A stretch of 64,000 nucleotides of DNA from Ryuthela nishihirai (lineage: Eukaryota; Arthropoda; Arachnida; Araneae; Heptathelidae): assembly GCA_038380435.1 (NCBI GenBank), contig JAWZYU010000663.1:1-64000 (forward strand). Direction: 5' to 3'. Shown here piece by piece: positions 11,041 to 22,460 of the stretch. How positions within the stretch are numbered: position 1 is the stretch's first letter; every line of letters begins with the position of its first letter. The notes beneath the pieces were generated by a model, which saw only the letters and a program-made list of their open reading frames with translations, was not told the DNA's origin and ran no database searches. The position numbers were made by a program, and so were the translations under genes.

Positions 11041-11817
11041 GGCGGGGGTGGCTCAGTCGGTAGCGCGCCAGGCTCGTAATCTGTAGTTTGCAGGTTCGAG
11101 TCCCAGGGTTGAGATTTGTCTCCGCAAATTTACCCCCCCTGCCCACGGTCAGTAGGGGACACCGATGGGCTTGGAAAGGCCACCGTCCGTCGGATAGAAC
11201 GTTAATCCGTGACCCCGTGTGTGGGAGAGACATACCCTGTGCACGTTAAAGAACACGCTGAATGGCCTTGACGGGAGGCTACCATCTGTCTCCCAACAGC
11301 TGTTCCAACGGGCCCTCTCCCCCAACCTTCTCTGAGCCTTGGGGCGGGGGTGGCTCAGTCGGTAGCGCGCCAGGCTCGTAATTTGTAGTTCCCAGGTTCG
11401 AGTCGCAGCTGGGTCAGCGTTGAGATTTATCTCCGCAAAATTACCCACCCTGCCCACGGTCAGTAGCGGACACCGATGGGCTTGGAAAGACCGCCGTCCG
11501 TCGGATGGGACGTTAAGCCGTGGCCCCGTGTGTGGGAGAGCCATACTCTGTGCACGTTAAATAACACGCTGGATGGCCTTGACGGGAGACTACCATCTGT
11601 CTCCCAACAGCTGTTCCAGTGGGTCCCCTCCTCCAACCTTCTCTGAGCCTTCGGGGTCCATGTGACCTGGCCATTTAGCCCATGGTGTGCAAAAAAGTGC
11701 CGCTCAGAGGTAAAACAACCCAACCCAACTCTCTGAGCATTTGGGGTCCTTGTGACCTGGCGATTTAGCCCATGGTGTGCAAAAAAAGTGCCGCTCAGAG
11801 GTAAAACAACCCAACAA
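11041..11817 (+). mobile_element. Tandem of three SINE units
   Basis: Unit 1 (11041-11340) is 3'-truncated at CTCTGAGCCTTGG and runs straight into the head of unit 2 (11341-11733, full). A further 3' stub (11734-11817) repeats GGGGTCCTTGTGACCTGG to the tail. Box A and B are intact in units 1 and 2. Confidence 0.9.
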
Positions 11818-12507
11818 CAATCCAGCAAAAAAAAAAAGGAAACAAAAAAATGCTTTGCGGAACCATTCCACCTGCGGCCTTTTGCATTTTGACAGAGTAA
11901 TGGCTACTCTCTCTAGTTCCGCCCCCCCTGCTAATCCGTCATACCCCCCCCCCCCCCCATCTGCAAGACATCAGCTAGGAAGCGAACCACAGTAAGAGAA
12001 TGACTTATCAACTATTAATTAGACGTCTTCCCAACTTGATATCTCTGCCGGGCATATCTCCCCCCATTGTTCGCTGTGTGGTCCCTTGCGCCGAGTCCTT
12101 CGGCATCTTTCACGGTGTGACGTATTTCGCCACGCGCTTTGACGTAACAATGCGCATCTAACAAACAGCCAACAATGTATTAAGCTTCAACAATGGTGAA
12201 TGGCCCCTTGGGTGCACACGTCGCCATTTTAGAAGTTCAATGCGCCGTTTTAGTGTGGGGAGTTTGTTTTGTGGGGGGAGGGGGATTATAGAAGGACAAG
12301 ATTTCGTAGGTAAGATTTTTTTTTTCGTAATCTTATTAGCGAGTAATGAGATTAAGAGGGAAGGAATTTATTAAAAATCGAGTTAGTAGTTTGCATGATG
12401 GACTGGCGTTGGACGTCGAAGATCAGATTACGGTTCCAAACGATGTTACTTGTTACAATAATGGGAGATGAATTGCGTCTGTTGTTTCTAAGAATCGATT
12501 CTCTGGC
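11818..12507. other. GC-richer intergenic stretch, possible promoter
   Basis: Contains a poly-C run (about 11943-11958) and a CpG-richer part (12040-12330) with TGACGTAACAATGCGC and CGCCATTTTAGAAG. TTTCGTAG|GTAAGA at about 12310 resembles a splice donor. No coding exon recognised; promoter/5'UTR is only a guess. Confidence 0.25.
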
Positions 12508-12521
12508 TTCTAATAGTAGTT

Positions 12522-13074
12522 GGGTTGTTTTGCCTCTGAGCGACACTTTTTTGCACACCATGGGCTAAAATGGCCAGGTCACATGGACCCCGAAGGCTCA
12601 GAGAAGGTTGGGGGTGGGGACCCATTGGAACAGCTGTTGGGAGACAGATGGTAGCCTCCCGTCAAGGCCATCCAGCGTGTTCTTTAACGTTCGGTTGTTT
12701 TACCTCTGAGCGTCACTTTTTTGCACACCATGGGCTAAATGGCCAGGTCACATGGACCCCGAAGGCTCAGAGAAGGTTGGGGGAGGGGACCCACTGGAAC
12801 AGCTGTTGGGAGACAGATGGTAGCCACCCGTCAAGGCCATCCAGCGTGTTCTTTAACGTGCCCAGGGTATGGCTCTTACGCACACGGGGTCATGATTTAA
12901 CGTCCCATCCGACGGACGGCGGCCTTTTCAAGCCCATCGGTGTCTCCTACTGACCGTGGGCAGGGCGGGGAATTTTGCGGAGATAAATCTCAACGCTGAC
13001 CCAGCTGGGACTCGAACCTGGGAACTACAGATTACGAGCATGGCGCGCTACCGACTGAGCCACCCCCGCCCCAT
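12522..13074 (-). mobile_element. SINE dimer inside one 14-bp TSD
   Basis: A 3' module (12522-12690) joins a full SINE (12691-13074) at TTTAACGTTCGG. TTCTAATAGTAGTT flanks the whole dimer (12508-12521 and 13075-13088). Confidence 0.93.
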
Positions 13075-13162
13075 TTCTAATAGTAGTTAGCAGACCGACT
13101 GTTCTCTTTAACACTGTTTGCAAAAGTTCGTAATTTGGCGAATTGAATTATTAAATGATCTG

Positions 13163-13489
13163 TGTTGGATTTTTGGGTTGCTTTACCTCTGAGTGGCACT
13201 TTTAGGTAGTTGGGCTGTTTCATTTCTGAGCATCGCTATTTCTCGCACAATGAGCTAAGTGACCAGGTCACAAGGATCCCACTAATTCATAGAAGGTTCG
13301 GTTCTTTTATCGCTGAGCGGAACTTTTTGCATACAATGGGCTAAATGGCCAGGTCGCAAGGACCCCATGGATTCAGAGAGTGTTGGGGGAAAACGCTGAA
13401 CGCCTGTTAGAAGACAGATGGTAGTCACTTCTCAAGGCCATTCAGCGTGTTTTTCAACGTGCACAGGGTAGGATTTTCCCACACAAGGG
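13163..13489 (-). mobile_element. Old SINE pieces (left part of a host copy)
   Basis: Two eroded 3' modules (from 13174 and 13214) and a longer decayed copy from about 13298. The last is interrupted at CCCACACAAGGG by the insertion at 13490 and resumes at 14044-14218. Confidence 0.8.
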
Positions 13490-14043
13490 GGCGGGGGTGG
13501 CTCAATTGGTAGTGCGCAGGCTCGTAATCTGTAGTTACCAGGTTCTAGTCCCAGCTGGGTCAGCTTTGAGATTTATCTCCGCAAAACTCCCCGCCTTGCC
13601 CACTGTGAGTAGTGACCAATGGGCTTGGAAATACCGCCGTCCGTCGGGACGTTAAACCGTGGCTCCTTGTGTGGGAGAGCCATACCCTGTGACGTTAAAG
13701 AACATGCTGGATGGACTTGACGGGAGGCTACCATCTGCCTCCCAACAGCTGTTCCAGTGGGTCCCTTCTACGAACCTTCTCTGAACCTTCGGGGTCCATG
13801 TGACCTGACCATTTAGCCCATTGTGTGCAAAAAAAGTGCCGCTCAGAGGTAAAACAACCCAACCCTGTGCACGTTAAAGAACATGCTGGATGGACTTGAC
13901 GGGAGGCTACCATCTGCCTCCCAACAGCTGTTCCAGTGGGTCCCTTCCACGAACCTTCTCTGAACCTTCGGGGTTCATTTGACCTGACCATTTAGCCCAT
14001 TGTGTGCAAAAAAAAGTGCCGCTCAGAGGTAAAACAAAGAAAA
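13490..14043 (+). mobile_element. SINE dimer inside one 12-bp TSD
   Basis: Full SINE (13490-13864) plus a second 3' module (13865-14043), nested in an opposite-orientation old SINE. CCCACACAAGGG occurs at 13478-13489 and 14044-14055. Both units share private variants (CGAACCTTCTCTGAACC; TGACCATTTAGCCCATTG), so the second unit was copied from the first or a sister. Confidence 0.93.
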
Positions 14044-14220
14044 CCCACACAAGGGACCACGGTTTAACATCCCATTCGACGGGTTGCGGCCTTTCCAATC
14101 GCATCAGTGGCCCTTTCTGACCGACGTCAGCATGGAGGATTTTTGCAGAGATAAATCTCAACGCTGGCCCAGCTGGGACTCGAACCTGGGAACTGCAACC
14201 GACTGAGCCACCCCCGCCCC
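14044..14220 (-). mobile_element. Right part of the interrupted old SINE
   Basis: Continues the host copy from the CACGG central domain to the head complement ACTGAGCCACCCCCGCCCC. Confidence 0.85.
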
Positions 14221-14735
14221 CATGGAAAATAGCGGAAACGAATGGGCTATAGAAGTGGGGATAGGGGTTGGATTGTAGAAGGAACGAAGCAGTGAACAGG
14301 AACAGCCTGGACTGTGTGCGTAGCTGAGCAGAATCGATTCGGTTGGCCAGAGCTTCGAATCCCTCCTAGTTTCGGGCCACTGAGGCTCAGCACTCACCTC
14401 TTGCCTCTGATTTAGTGGAGCACAGAGGTCAGTGCACATCGTCCAACGAACACTTGAAGCAAGCGAAATGCAGTGTTGCGAGATGACGGTCTCTTTCTTG
14501 ATTACGGTTGTGGATATTGTTGTCTTTTGTGGCACAGTCGGATAGAAAGTTGTTATTTAGATCACTTACTGGTCCGAAGGTGGATTCTTTCGTGTTTCGT
14601 GTGAGTCTAGATGACAATCCGAAAAGTAGTGACAACTAACACATTTCGAAACATTTCACTCGTATGAAATGAAATTTTACATTACCTTAACGACAATTAC
14701 ATACAACATTATATTGTACATGTTACAACAAGATT
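14221..14735. other. Non-repetitive stretch with possible minus-strand splice donor
   Basis: Not related to the SINEs. On the minus strand GGCAAGAG|GTGAGTGC lies near 14400, a good donor consensus. Open frames here (about 14400-14635) have no domain I recognise. Possibly a 5' exon, weakly supported. Confidence 0.25.
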
Positions 14736-15256
14736 GCGTTGTTGGGTTGGGTTGTTTTATCTCTGAGTGGCACTTTTTTGCACACCATGAGCTAAATGGC
14801 CAAGTCACATGGACCACGAAGGCTCAGAGAAGGTTGGGGGAAAGGACCCACTGGAACAGCTGTTGGGAGACAGATGGTAGCCTCCCGTCAAGGCCATCCA
14901 GCGTGTTCTTTAACGTGCACAGGGTATGACTTTCCCGTACAGGGGGCCACGGCTTAACGTCCCATTCGACGGACGGCGGCCTTTCCAAACCACGGTTTAA
15001 TGTCCCATTCGACGGAAGGCGGCCTTTCCAAATAACGGCTTAATGTCCCATTCGACGGAAGGCGGCCTTTCCAAACCACGACTTAATGTCCCATCCGACG
15101 GACGGCGGCCTTTCCAAGCCCATCGGTGTCCCCTACTGACCGTGGGCAACGCGAGGAATTTTGCGGAGATACGTCTCAACGCTGACCCACCTGGGGCTCG
15201 AACCTGGGAACTACAGATTACGAGCCTGACGCGCTACCGACTGAGCCATCCCCCCA
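14736..15256 (-). mobile_element. SINE with internal 43-bp tandem expansion
   Basis: A minus-strand SINE whose central segment (ACGGTTTAATGTCCCATTCG ... CGGCCTTTCC) is repeated about four times between 14945 and 15118. Head and tail are otherwise complete. Confidence 0.9.
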
Positions 15257-15454
15257 ACAAGATTGCAATTATTATGTTGTTAACGTTATAATACTAACCA
15301 AAAGGTTGATATTTAGAGATTCAAATCCATTTAATCATGTGGATTCATTTAACGCAAAGTTATTTATTAGATTCAATAAACAGTAGATCAATATTCTCAT
15401 AGTAGACTAACTTGATGACATTTTTCTCAAGGTCGTATAGTTGTAGTTGGTGGC

Positions 15455-16430
15455 TATGTGTTGTTTTACCTCTGAGAGGCACTTTTTTTCCACACAATGG
15501 GTTAAATGGCCAGGTCACAAATACCCCGAAGGCTCAGAGAAGGTTGGGGCAGGAGACCCACTGGATAGCTGTTATGAGACAAATGGTAGTCTTCCGTCAA
15601 GGCCATCCAGCGTGTTCTTTAATGTGAACAGGGTAAAGCTCTCTCAAGGCACACGGATTTAGTGTGGGTTGTTTTACCTCTGAGCAGTACTGGGGCGGGG
15701 ATGGCTCAGTCGGTAGCGCGCCAGGCTCGTAATCTGTAGTTCCCAGGTTCGAGTCCCAGCTGGGTCAGCGTTGAGATTTATCTCCGCAAAAATTCCCCGC
15801 CCTGCCCACGGTCAGTAGGGGACACCGATGGGCTTGGAAAGGCCACCGTCCGTCGGATGGGACGTTAAGCCGTGGCCCCGTGTGCGGGAGAGCCATACGC
15901 TGTGTACGTTAAAGAACACGCTGGATGGCCTTGACGGGAGGCTACCATCTGTCTCCCAACAGCTGTTCCAGTGGGTCCCCTTCACCCAACCTTCTCTGAG
16001 CCTTCGGGGTCCATGTGACCTGGCCATTTAGCCCATGGTGTGCAAAAAAGTTCCGCTCAGAGGTAAAACAACCCAACTCTAAGCAGTACTTATTTTGAAT
16101 ACAATGGGCTAAATGGCCAGGTCACAAAGACCCAGAGGGCTCAGAGAAGATTTATGGAAGAAGACCCACTGGATAGCTGTTATGAGACAGATGGTAGCCT
16201 CCCGTCAAGGCCATCCAGTGTGTTCTTTAACGTGCACAGAGTATGGCTCTCACGCACACGAAAGCTTAACGTCTCATCCGATGGATGGATTTACAAGTCT
16301 ATTGGGTCACCTACTGACCGTGGGCAGGGCGGAGAATTTTGCAGAGATAAATCTCAACGCTGGGACTCGAACTGGGAACTACAGATTACGAGCCTGGCGC
16401 GCTACCGACTGAGACACCCCCGCCCCTAGG
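15455..16430 (-). mobile_element. Old SINEs hosting a plus-strand SINE
   Basis: 15455-15660 is an old fragment. A second old SINE is split into 15664-15691 and 16078-16430. The insert 15692-16077 (plus, full) is flanked by TCTGAGCAGTACT (15679-15691) and TCTAAGCAGTACT (16078-16090). Confidence 0.88.
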
Positions 16431-16857
16431 GCTAAATGGCCAGGTTACAAGGACTACGACAGCTCAGAAGGTTGGGAGAGGAGTTCCACTGGTATTAGAA
16501 GACAGATGGTAGCCTTTCATCAAGGCCATCCAACGTGTTTAAAGTGCCCAGGGTATGACTTAACGTCCCATGGGACGGACGGCGGCCTTTCCAAGGAAGG
16601 AAATATAGTACCCTCCCGTGAAGGCCATCCAGCGTGTTCTTTAAAGTGTACAGGGTAATTTATAAATGCAATAAATGTTGAATGGACATGGGGCCCGGCT
16701 TAATGTTCTATCCAATGGACTGCAGCCTTTCCTAGCCCACCGGTGTCCCCTACTGACCGTGGGCAGGGCGGGAAGTTTTGCGGAGATAAATCTCAACGTT
16801 TTCTCAGCTGGCACTCGACCTGGGAACTACAGATTACGAGCCGACTGAGCCACCCCT
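16431..16857 (-). mobile_element. Decayed SINE with internal duplication
   Basis: Eroded copy in which the GAAGGCCATCCAGCGTGTTC block appears twice (about 16515 and 16620). Head shortened (ACGAGCCGACTGAGCC). Confidence 0.8.
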
Positions 16858-16911
16858 TGCAAAAAAAAAAAGTACCGCCCAGAAATAAAACCCTACCCAC
16901 TCCATCTTTAT

Positions 16912-17295
16912 GGGGCGGGAGTGGCTCAGTCGGTAGCGCGCCAGGCTCGTAATCTGTAGTTCCCAGGTTCGAGTCCCAGCTGGGTCAGCGTTGCGATTTA
17001 TCTCCGCAAAATTCCCCTCCCTGCCCACGGTCAGTAGGGGACACCGATGGGCTTGGAAAGGCCGCCGTCCGTCGGATGGGACGTTAAGCCGTGGACCCGT
17101 GTGAGGGAGAGCCTTACCCTGTGCACGCTAAAGAACACGCTGGATGGCCTTGACGGGAGGCTACCATCTGTCTCCCAACAGCTGTTCCAGTGGGTCCCCT
17201 CCCCCAACCTTCTCTGAGCCTTCGGGGTACATGTGACCTGGCCATTTAGCCCATGGTGTGCAAAAAAGTGCCGCTCAGAGGTAAAACAACCCAAC
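16912..17295 (+). mobile_element. Reference full-length SINE (384 bp, 10-bp TSD)
   Basis: Best copy for defining the family. The TSD CCATCTTTAT is at 16902-16911 and 17296-17305. The tRNA-like head carries box A TGGCTCAGTCGG (16922-16933) and box B GGTTCGAGTCC (16966-16976), spaced as in a pol III internal promoter. The anticodon arm GGCTCGTAATCTG resembles elongator tRNA-Met with CGT in place of CAT. The central domain includes GGGACGTTAAGCCGTGG near 17077 and a GTGCACG(C/T)TAAAGAACACGC block near 17119. The 3' module ends AGAGGTAAAACAACCCAACC. No ORF; it must rely on a LINE for retrotransposition. That the central domain resembles domains shared by invertebrate SINEs is from memory. Confidence 0.95.
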
Positions 17296-17305
17296 CCATC
17301 TTTAT

Positions 17306-17724
17306 CACTGCGCTTTAAAAACATTCCAACTTACGTGCGTGAAAAGTCTGACCCCTTTCAGAACTAAATCCGATTTTAACCTCATTACTATTCGTGCACG
17401 TGCTGCTATTGTAAATTTTGCTTTCCCTCCCAAAAACTTTCTATATCACTTAAACGAAGTTTTGTTCTCTCTAATGTATTGTAAACAGTCAGAGGAGATA
17501 AAAAAATAACTTGGCACTACTTTTGTATCTCGGAGTCAGAGTATTTCCGCGTTCCTGTCATTAAGGTGTGGCTATGTAAGGGAAAATCATTTGTGATAGG
17601 ACAAGTCATATTTACACAATGCGCGAGCATGATATAATCAGGTAAATGGCGACTCTTGCATGAAATCAACTTCCCAGAAGTTCATTTCAACAAAGAATTT
17701 TTTTTACCTTTAAGTTTTCGACAG
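17306..17724. other. Unassigned intergenic DNA
   Basis: No repeat or gene recognised. Confidence 0.5.
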
Positions 17725-17738
17725 TTATTAAGGGCCTT

Positions 17739-18298
17739 GGTTGGGTTGGGTTGTTTTACCTCTGAGCGACACTTTTTTTGCACACCATGGGCTAAATGGC
17801 CAGGTCACATGGACCCCGAATGCTCAGAGAAGGTTGGGGGAGGGGACCCACTGGAATAGCTGTTGGGAGACAGATGGTAGCCTCCCGTCAAGGCCATCCA
17901 GTGTATTATTTAATGATGGGTTGTTTTACCTCTGAGCGGCACTTTTTTGCACACCATGGGCTAAATGGCCAGGTCACATGGACCCCGAAGGCTCAGAGAA
18001 GGTTGGGGGAGGGGACCCACTGGAACAGCTGTTGGGAGACAGATGGTAGTCTCCCGTCAAGGCCATCCAGCGTGTTCTTTGACGTGCACAGGGTATGGCT
18101 CTCCCGCACATGGGACCACGGCTTAACGTTCCGTCCGACGGACGGCGGCCTTTCCAACCCCATCGGTGTCCCCTACTGACCGTGGGCAGGGCGGGGAATT
18201 TTTGCGGAGATAAATCTCAACGCTGACCCAGCTGGGACTCGAACCTGGGAACTACAGATTACGAGCCTGGCGCGCTACCGACTGAGCCACCCCCGCCC
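17739..18298 (-). mobile_element. SINE dimer inside one TSD
   Basis: 3' module (17739-17915) then a full copy (17916-18298). The junction reads ATTTAATGATGGGTTG. TTATTAAGGGCCTT (17725-17738) matches TTATTAAGGCCCT (18299-18311), a pair flanking the whole dimer. Confidence 0.9.
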
Positions 18299-18397
18299 TT
18301 ATTAAGGCCCTGACACGGACTATTAGGCCCCAGCAAAATTCTTTCTGTTATGCAAAAAGCTTCCAATTTTATTTTTTACACTCTTCTAAGTGTTGTA

Positions 18398-18998
18398 CAG
18401 TCGCTCAAAAAAATATCCGAACACTACAGTTGATTACAGAATTCTGAAAAAATATCTGGCAACCATTTTTTTTAGATATTAGTGATCTGGCAACCGTGTC
18501 ATGTGACACGAAAGTTGCCAGATCACTAATTTCTAAAAAAATCGTTACCAGATATTTTTTCTGAATTCTGTAATCAACCGTAGTGTTCGGATTTTTTAAA
18601 AATATATATATAATGCGTATGAATATATAATGCAATGAATATGGAGTGTGCGCAGTTACCGTTCACAGCAAACTGGAGCGGTGGCGGTTAATATTCACAG
18701 CACATTGGATCGTGTGGGCCCACTCACAGAAATAATGAGCGTGTGCAGTTACCGTTCACATCAAACTGGAGCGGTTGCGGTTAATATTCACAGCACATTG
18801 GATCGTGTGGGCCCACTCACAGAAATAATGAGCGTGTGCAGTTACCGTTCACAGCAAACTGGAGCGTGTGCAGTAACTGCACACGCTCCAGTTTTCTGTG
18901 AACGGTAACTGGAGCGTGTACAGTTGCTGTACACGCTCCAGATTTTTTTCTGAATTCTGTAATCGACCATAGTGTTCGGATATTTTTTTGAGTGACTG
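18398..18998. mobile_element. Composite palindromic MITE (family A, TA target)
   Basis: TIRs: left CAGTCGCTCAAAAAAATATC, right complement CAGTCACTCAAAAAAATATC, each flanked by TA as in Tc1/mariner-type elements. Inside, 18398-18600 is itself a foldback around GTGTCATGTGACAC. 18650-18850 carries two copies of a 124-bp unit (CAGTTACCGTTCACAGCAAA ... GGGCCCACTCACAG), followed by short hairpins (GGAGCGTGTGCAGTAACTGC). No coding capacity. Confidence 0.85.
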
Positions 18999-19124
18999 TA
19001 CTTTTGACTGAACAAGGCACTTGACTAACAATGGAGTGGCGAGGTGTGCCCCTTGGTAAGTGATAGAAAACGTATGGAATTTCTGAAACCCCTTGTGTAC
19101 TTTCCATAGTTATTTGTGAAGTTC

Positions 19125-19729
19125 GGGGCGGGTTGGGTCAGTCGGTAGCGCACCAGGCTCGTAATCTGTACTTCCCAGGTTCGAGTCCCAGCTCGGCCAG
19201 CTTTCAGATTTATCTGGGCAAAACTCCCCGCGCTGTCCACGGAAAGTAGGGGCCGCCGATGGGCTTGGAAAGGCCGCCGTCAGTCCGATGGGCGCTAAAC
19301 CGTGGTCCCGTGTGCGTGAGAGCCATACCCTGTGCACGTTAAAGAACATTTTTGAGCAACTGTAAATGCGTGCCAGGCTCGTAATTTGTAATTTCCAGGT
19401 TCGAGTCCCAGCTGGGTCAGCGTTGAGATTTATCTCCGCAAAACTCCCCGCCTTACCCACGGTCAGTTGGGGACACCTATGGGCTTGGAAAGGCTGCCGT
19501 CCGTCGGATGGGACGTTAAGTCGTGGTTTCGTGTGTGGGAGAGCCATACCCTGTGCACGTTAAAGAACACGCTGGATGGCCTTGACGGGAGGCTACCATC
19601 TGTCTCCCAACAGCTGTTCCAGTGGGTCCCCTCCCCCAACCTTCTCTGAGCCTTCGAGGTCCACGTGACCTGGCCATTTAGCCCATAGTGTGCAAAAAAG
19701 TGCCGTTCAGAGGCAAAAGAACCCAAGTT
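19125..19729 (+). mobile_element. Two SINE pieces separated by a MITE-A end
   Basis: 19125-19349 is a 3'-truncated SINE ending in GTTAAAGAACA. 19350-19364 (TTTTTGAGCAACTGTA) matches a family A terminus. 19366-19729 is a second SINE lacking box A but otherwise complete. Confidence 0.85.
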
Positions 19730-20075
19730 TTATCTTGCAAAATCAATTAAATGTTTCCTTGATATATATAAGCACTATTTTTGATGAATAATTTCATGAT
19801 TGATTGGCTTATCGGACATGTGTTTATTGGAACGTTAACGTGAACTTCGTGTATGGCCTTGTGCATGCAATACTCATGTCGTATGAGTCAAAACAAGTCA
19901 CGTGATCACGGAATAGTACTACACGTTGGTTAACTTCGCTTCAGCGCACGTGACATTGACAACTTTCAATACCTTAGTCTGTAAAAAAAATTTTTTTATT
20001 AGAAAAAGCTTCACTGCTCTGTCAAATATTACACACACTGCCTTACAAATATAGGGTATTAGTGTGTTATGTGAA
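19730..20075. other. AT-rich intergenic DNA
   Basis: No feature recognised. Confidence 0.5.
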
Positions 20076-20505
20076 TCCAACTTCGAAGCTCTATAACTTC
20101 TGAAATATGCATTTAATGGGAAAATGTCATTGAGCAAGAAATAAAGATAGTGATCAATTCTCTTTGAATCTCGATTTTCAACAATATTCGTTCGATATTT
20201 AAAGAGTTCGGGTCTTCAGTAAGAGTAATGGGGTCATGAGAATTTACCTCAGAAATTGAAACTTAATATTGTTTCAAATCATTCAATAAAATCAACATTT
20301 TAAAAGTCTGCGTAATGATTATTTCAATATTAGATACTTAGGAATGTTTTTAATGAAATAAGTTATTGTGAAATATTCCAGCATCCATACCTCTTTTCAA
20401 ATACTGTCCGAATATTGTGGAAAATCGAGATTTAAAGAGATTTGATTATGATCTTTGTCTTCAGTCATATTTTCTCATTAAACGTTTATTTTAGAAGTTA
20501 GATTA
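20076..20505. mobile_element. Long-TIR MITE, family B, uninterrupted
   Basis: Left arm (ACTTCGAAGCTCTATAACTT ... GATTTTCAACAATATTCG) and right arm (GAATATTGTGGAAAATCGAG ... TTATTTTAGAAGTTAG) are inverted repeats of about 150 bp around a 100-bp centre. This is the simplest copy in the window. Confidence 0.78.
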
Positions 20506-20639
20506 TCATTATTAGCATAACAACATTGGAAGTTTATTTTGTTATACATGGTAATTTGCTTAAGAATAGAACCATAGTACTTTAATAGGTAATCAAGTTC
20601 AGAGTTCAAATTTATTAAAGTCGTCTATGAAAATATTGT

Positions 20640-21075
20640 TCGATTGTTTGTGTTATCACTGAGCACCACTTTTCTGCGTACAATGGGCTAAATTGCCAAG
20701 TCGGAAGGACCCCGAAGGTTGGGGGAAGAGAACCCACTGGAACAGATGCTAGGAGGCAGATGGTACCCTACCGTGGAGGGCATCCAGCGTGTTCTGTAAA
20801 GTGCACAGTGTATGGCTCTTCCGCACATGGGGCAACGGCTTAATGTCCCATCCGACGGACGGAGTCCTTTCCAAGCCCTTCGGTGTCCGTCTATTGACCG
20901 TGGGCAGGGCGGGGAGTTTTGCGGAGATAAATCTCAACACTTACCCAGCTGGGACTCGAATCTGGGAACTTCAGATCACGAGCCTGGCGCTCTACCGACT
21001 GAGCCACCTCCACCGACAGGTCCAGGTGGGACGCGAACCTGGAACTAGATTACGGGCATGGCGTTCTAGTATTAA
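20640..21075 (-). mobile_element. Old SINE plus an extra tRNA-like stub
   Basis: Divergent minus copy (20640-21013). A second box-B-like piece (GGGACGCGAACCTGG) follows at about 21028, a remnant of another head. Confidence 0.8.
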
Positions 21076-21244
21076 AAATTAAAAGTCATGGATCAATCAT
21101 AAGCACTGAAAGATATTTCTTTTACCTTTAAGAAATCAAAACAGCCACACATATAATAAAACTTTTACAAATAATTTTAAATTACTTAATTTAAATTTCC
21201 TAAATCACTTTTCATTACACGAAACGCGAACAATCCAATCATTG

Positions 21245-21629
21245 GTTGTGTTGTTGTTTTACCTCTGAGCGGCACTTTTTTGCACACCATGGGCTAAATG
21301 GCCAGGTCACATGGACCCCGAAGGCTCAGAGAAGGTTGGGGGAGGGGACTCACTGGAACAGCTGTTGGGAGACAGATGGTAGCCTCCCGTCAAGGTCATC
21401 CAGCGTGTTCTTTAACGTGCACAGGGTATTACTCTCCCGCACACGGGCCACGGCTTAACGTCCCATCCGACGGATGGCGGCCTTTCGAAGCCCATCGGTG
21501 TCCCCTACTGACCGTGGGCAGGGCGGGAATTTTGCGGAGATAAATCTCAACGCTGACCCAGCTGGGACTCGAACCTGGGAACTGCAGATTACGAGCCTGG
21601 CGCGCTACCGACTGAGCCACCCCCGTCCC
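21245..21629 (-). mobile_element. Full-length SINE with 12-bp TSD
   Basis: ATCCAATCATTG at 21233-21244 and 21630-21641. Confidence 0.93.
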
Positions 21630-21686
21630 ATCCAATCATTGAATCGATGAATATTTCTGGTTAATCAAGAAACTCCAAAGAGGTTA

Positions 21687-22073
21687 GGGGCGGGGGTGGC
21701 TCAGTCGGTAGCGCGCCAGGCTTGTAATCGGTAGTTCCCAGGTTCGAGTCCCAGCTGGGTCAGCGTTGAGATTTATCTCCGCAAAATTCCCCGCCCTGCC
21801 CACGGTCAGTAGGGGACACCGATGGGGTAGGAAAGGCCGCCGTCCGTCGGATGGGACGTTAAGCCGTGGCCCGCGTGTGGGAGAGCCATACCCTGTGCAC
21901 GTTAAAGAACACGCTGGATGGCCTTGCCTGGAGACTACCATCAGTCTCCCAACAGCTACCCTAGTGTACCCCTCCCCCAACCTTCTCTGAGCCTTCGGGG
22001 TCCATGTGACCTGCCCATTTAGCCCATGGTGTGCAAAAAAGTGCCGCTCAGAGGTAAAACAACCCAACCCAAA
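21687..22073 (+). mobile_element. Full-length SINE with 13-bp TSD
   Basis: TCCAAAGAGGTTA at 21674-21686 and 22074-22086. Opposite orientation to its neighbour 45 bp away. Confidence 0.93.
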
Positions 22074-22086
22074 TCCAAAGAGGTTA

Positions 22087-22460
22087 AAGCCACTTACCTT
22101 CTCTTCTTCCTCTACGTTCAACAATTGCCAATTAATCCAAAAACAACAGAGGACAAAACGAAAAGCTCAGATGCGACACAGGGAGAAAAACAAAACTAAT
22201 AAGTCGTCTATCGGACAGAGTCGTTACGTCGGAACAACCCCGCAAGAAAAAAGTGCACTTCAGTAGTAAACACAACTTGTGACACCAACAAAACTTCAAC
22301 GAACTCCTGTCAGCTCCCACGCCAGTGGCCAGCCTCCGCCACAAACGCGAACAACCCCAGACGACGGAGAGCGAGAAGAATCCGCGCATGCGCTCTCGAG
22401 GGTGGCCACTGCGCACGCGTCACTTCCCTTTCGACAGTTCCTCTCGTGCTTAGGTGTTCA
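22087..22460 (-). promoter_or_regulatory. Possible CpG-rich promoter and 5' exon (minus strand)
   Basis: CpG-rich, non-repetitive DNA with CGCGCATGCGCT near 22383, matching an NRF-1-type palindrome, and GCGCACGCGTCAC near 22410. On the minus strand GAAGAGAAG|GTAAGTGG (about 22097) is a strong donor. No ATG-initiated coding exon is evident, so this may be a 5'UTR exon. Inference from composition and motif only. Confidence 0.3.

Noticed and set aside
16922..16976. Functional tRNA genes at the many tRNA-like heads
   Set aside because: The acceptor stem does not close, the anticodon site is CGT in a Met-like arm, the sequence continues into the SINE body without a T-run terminator, and copies are dispersed with TSDs.
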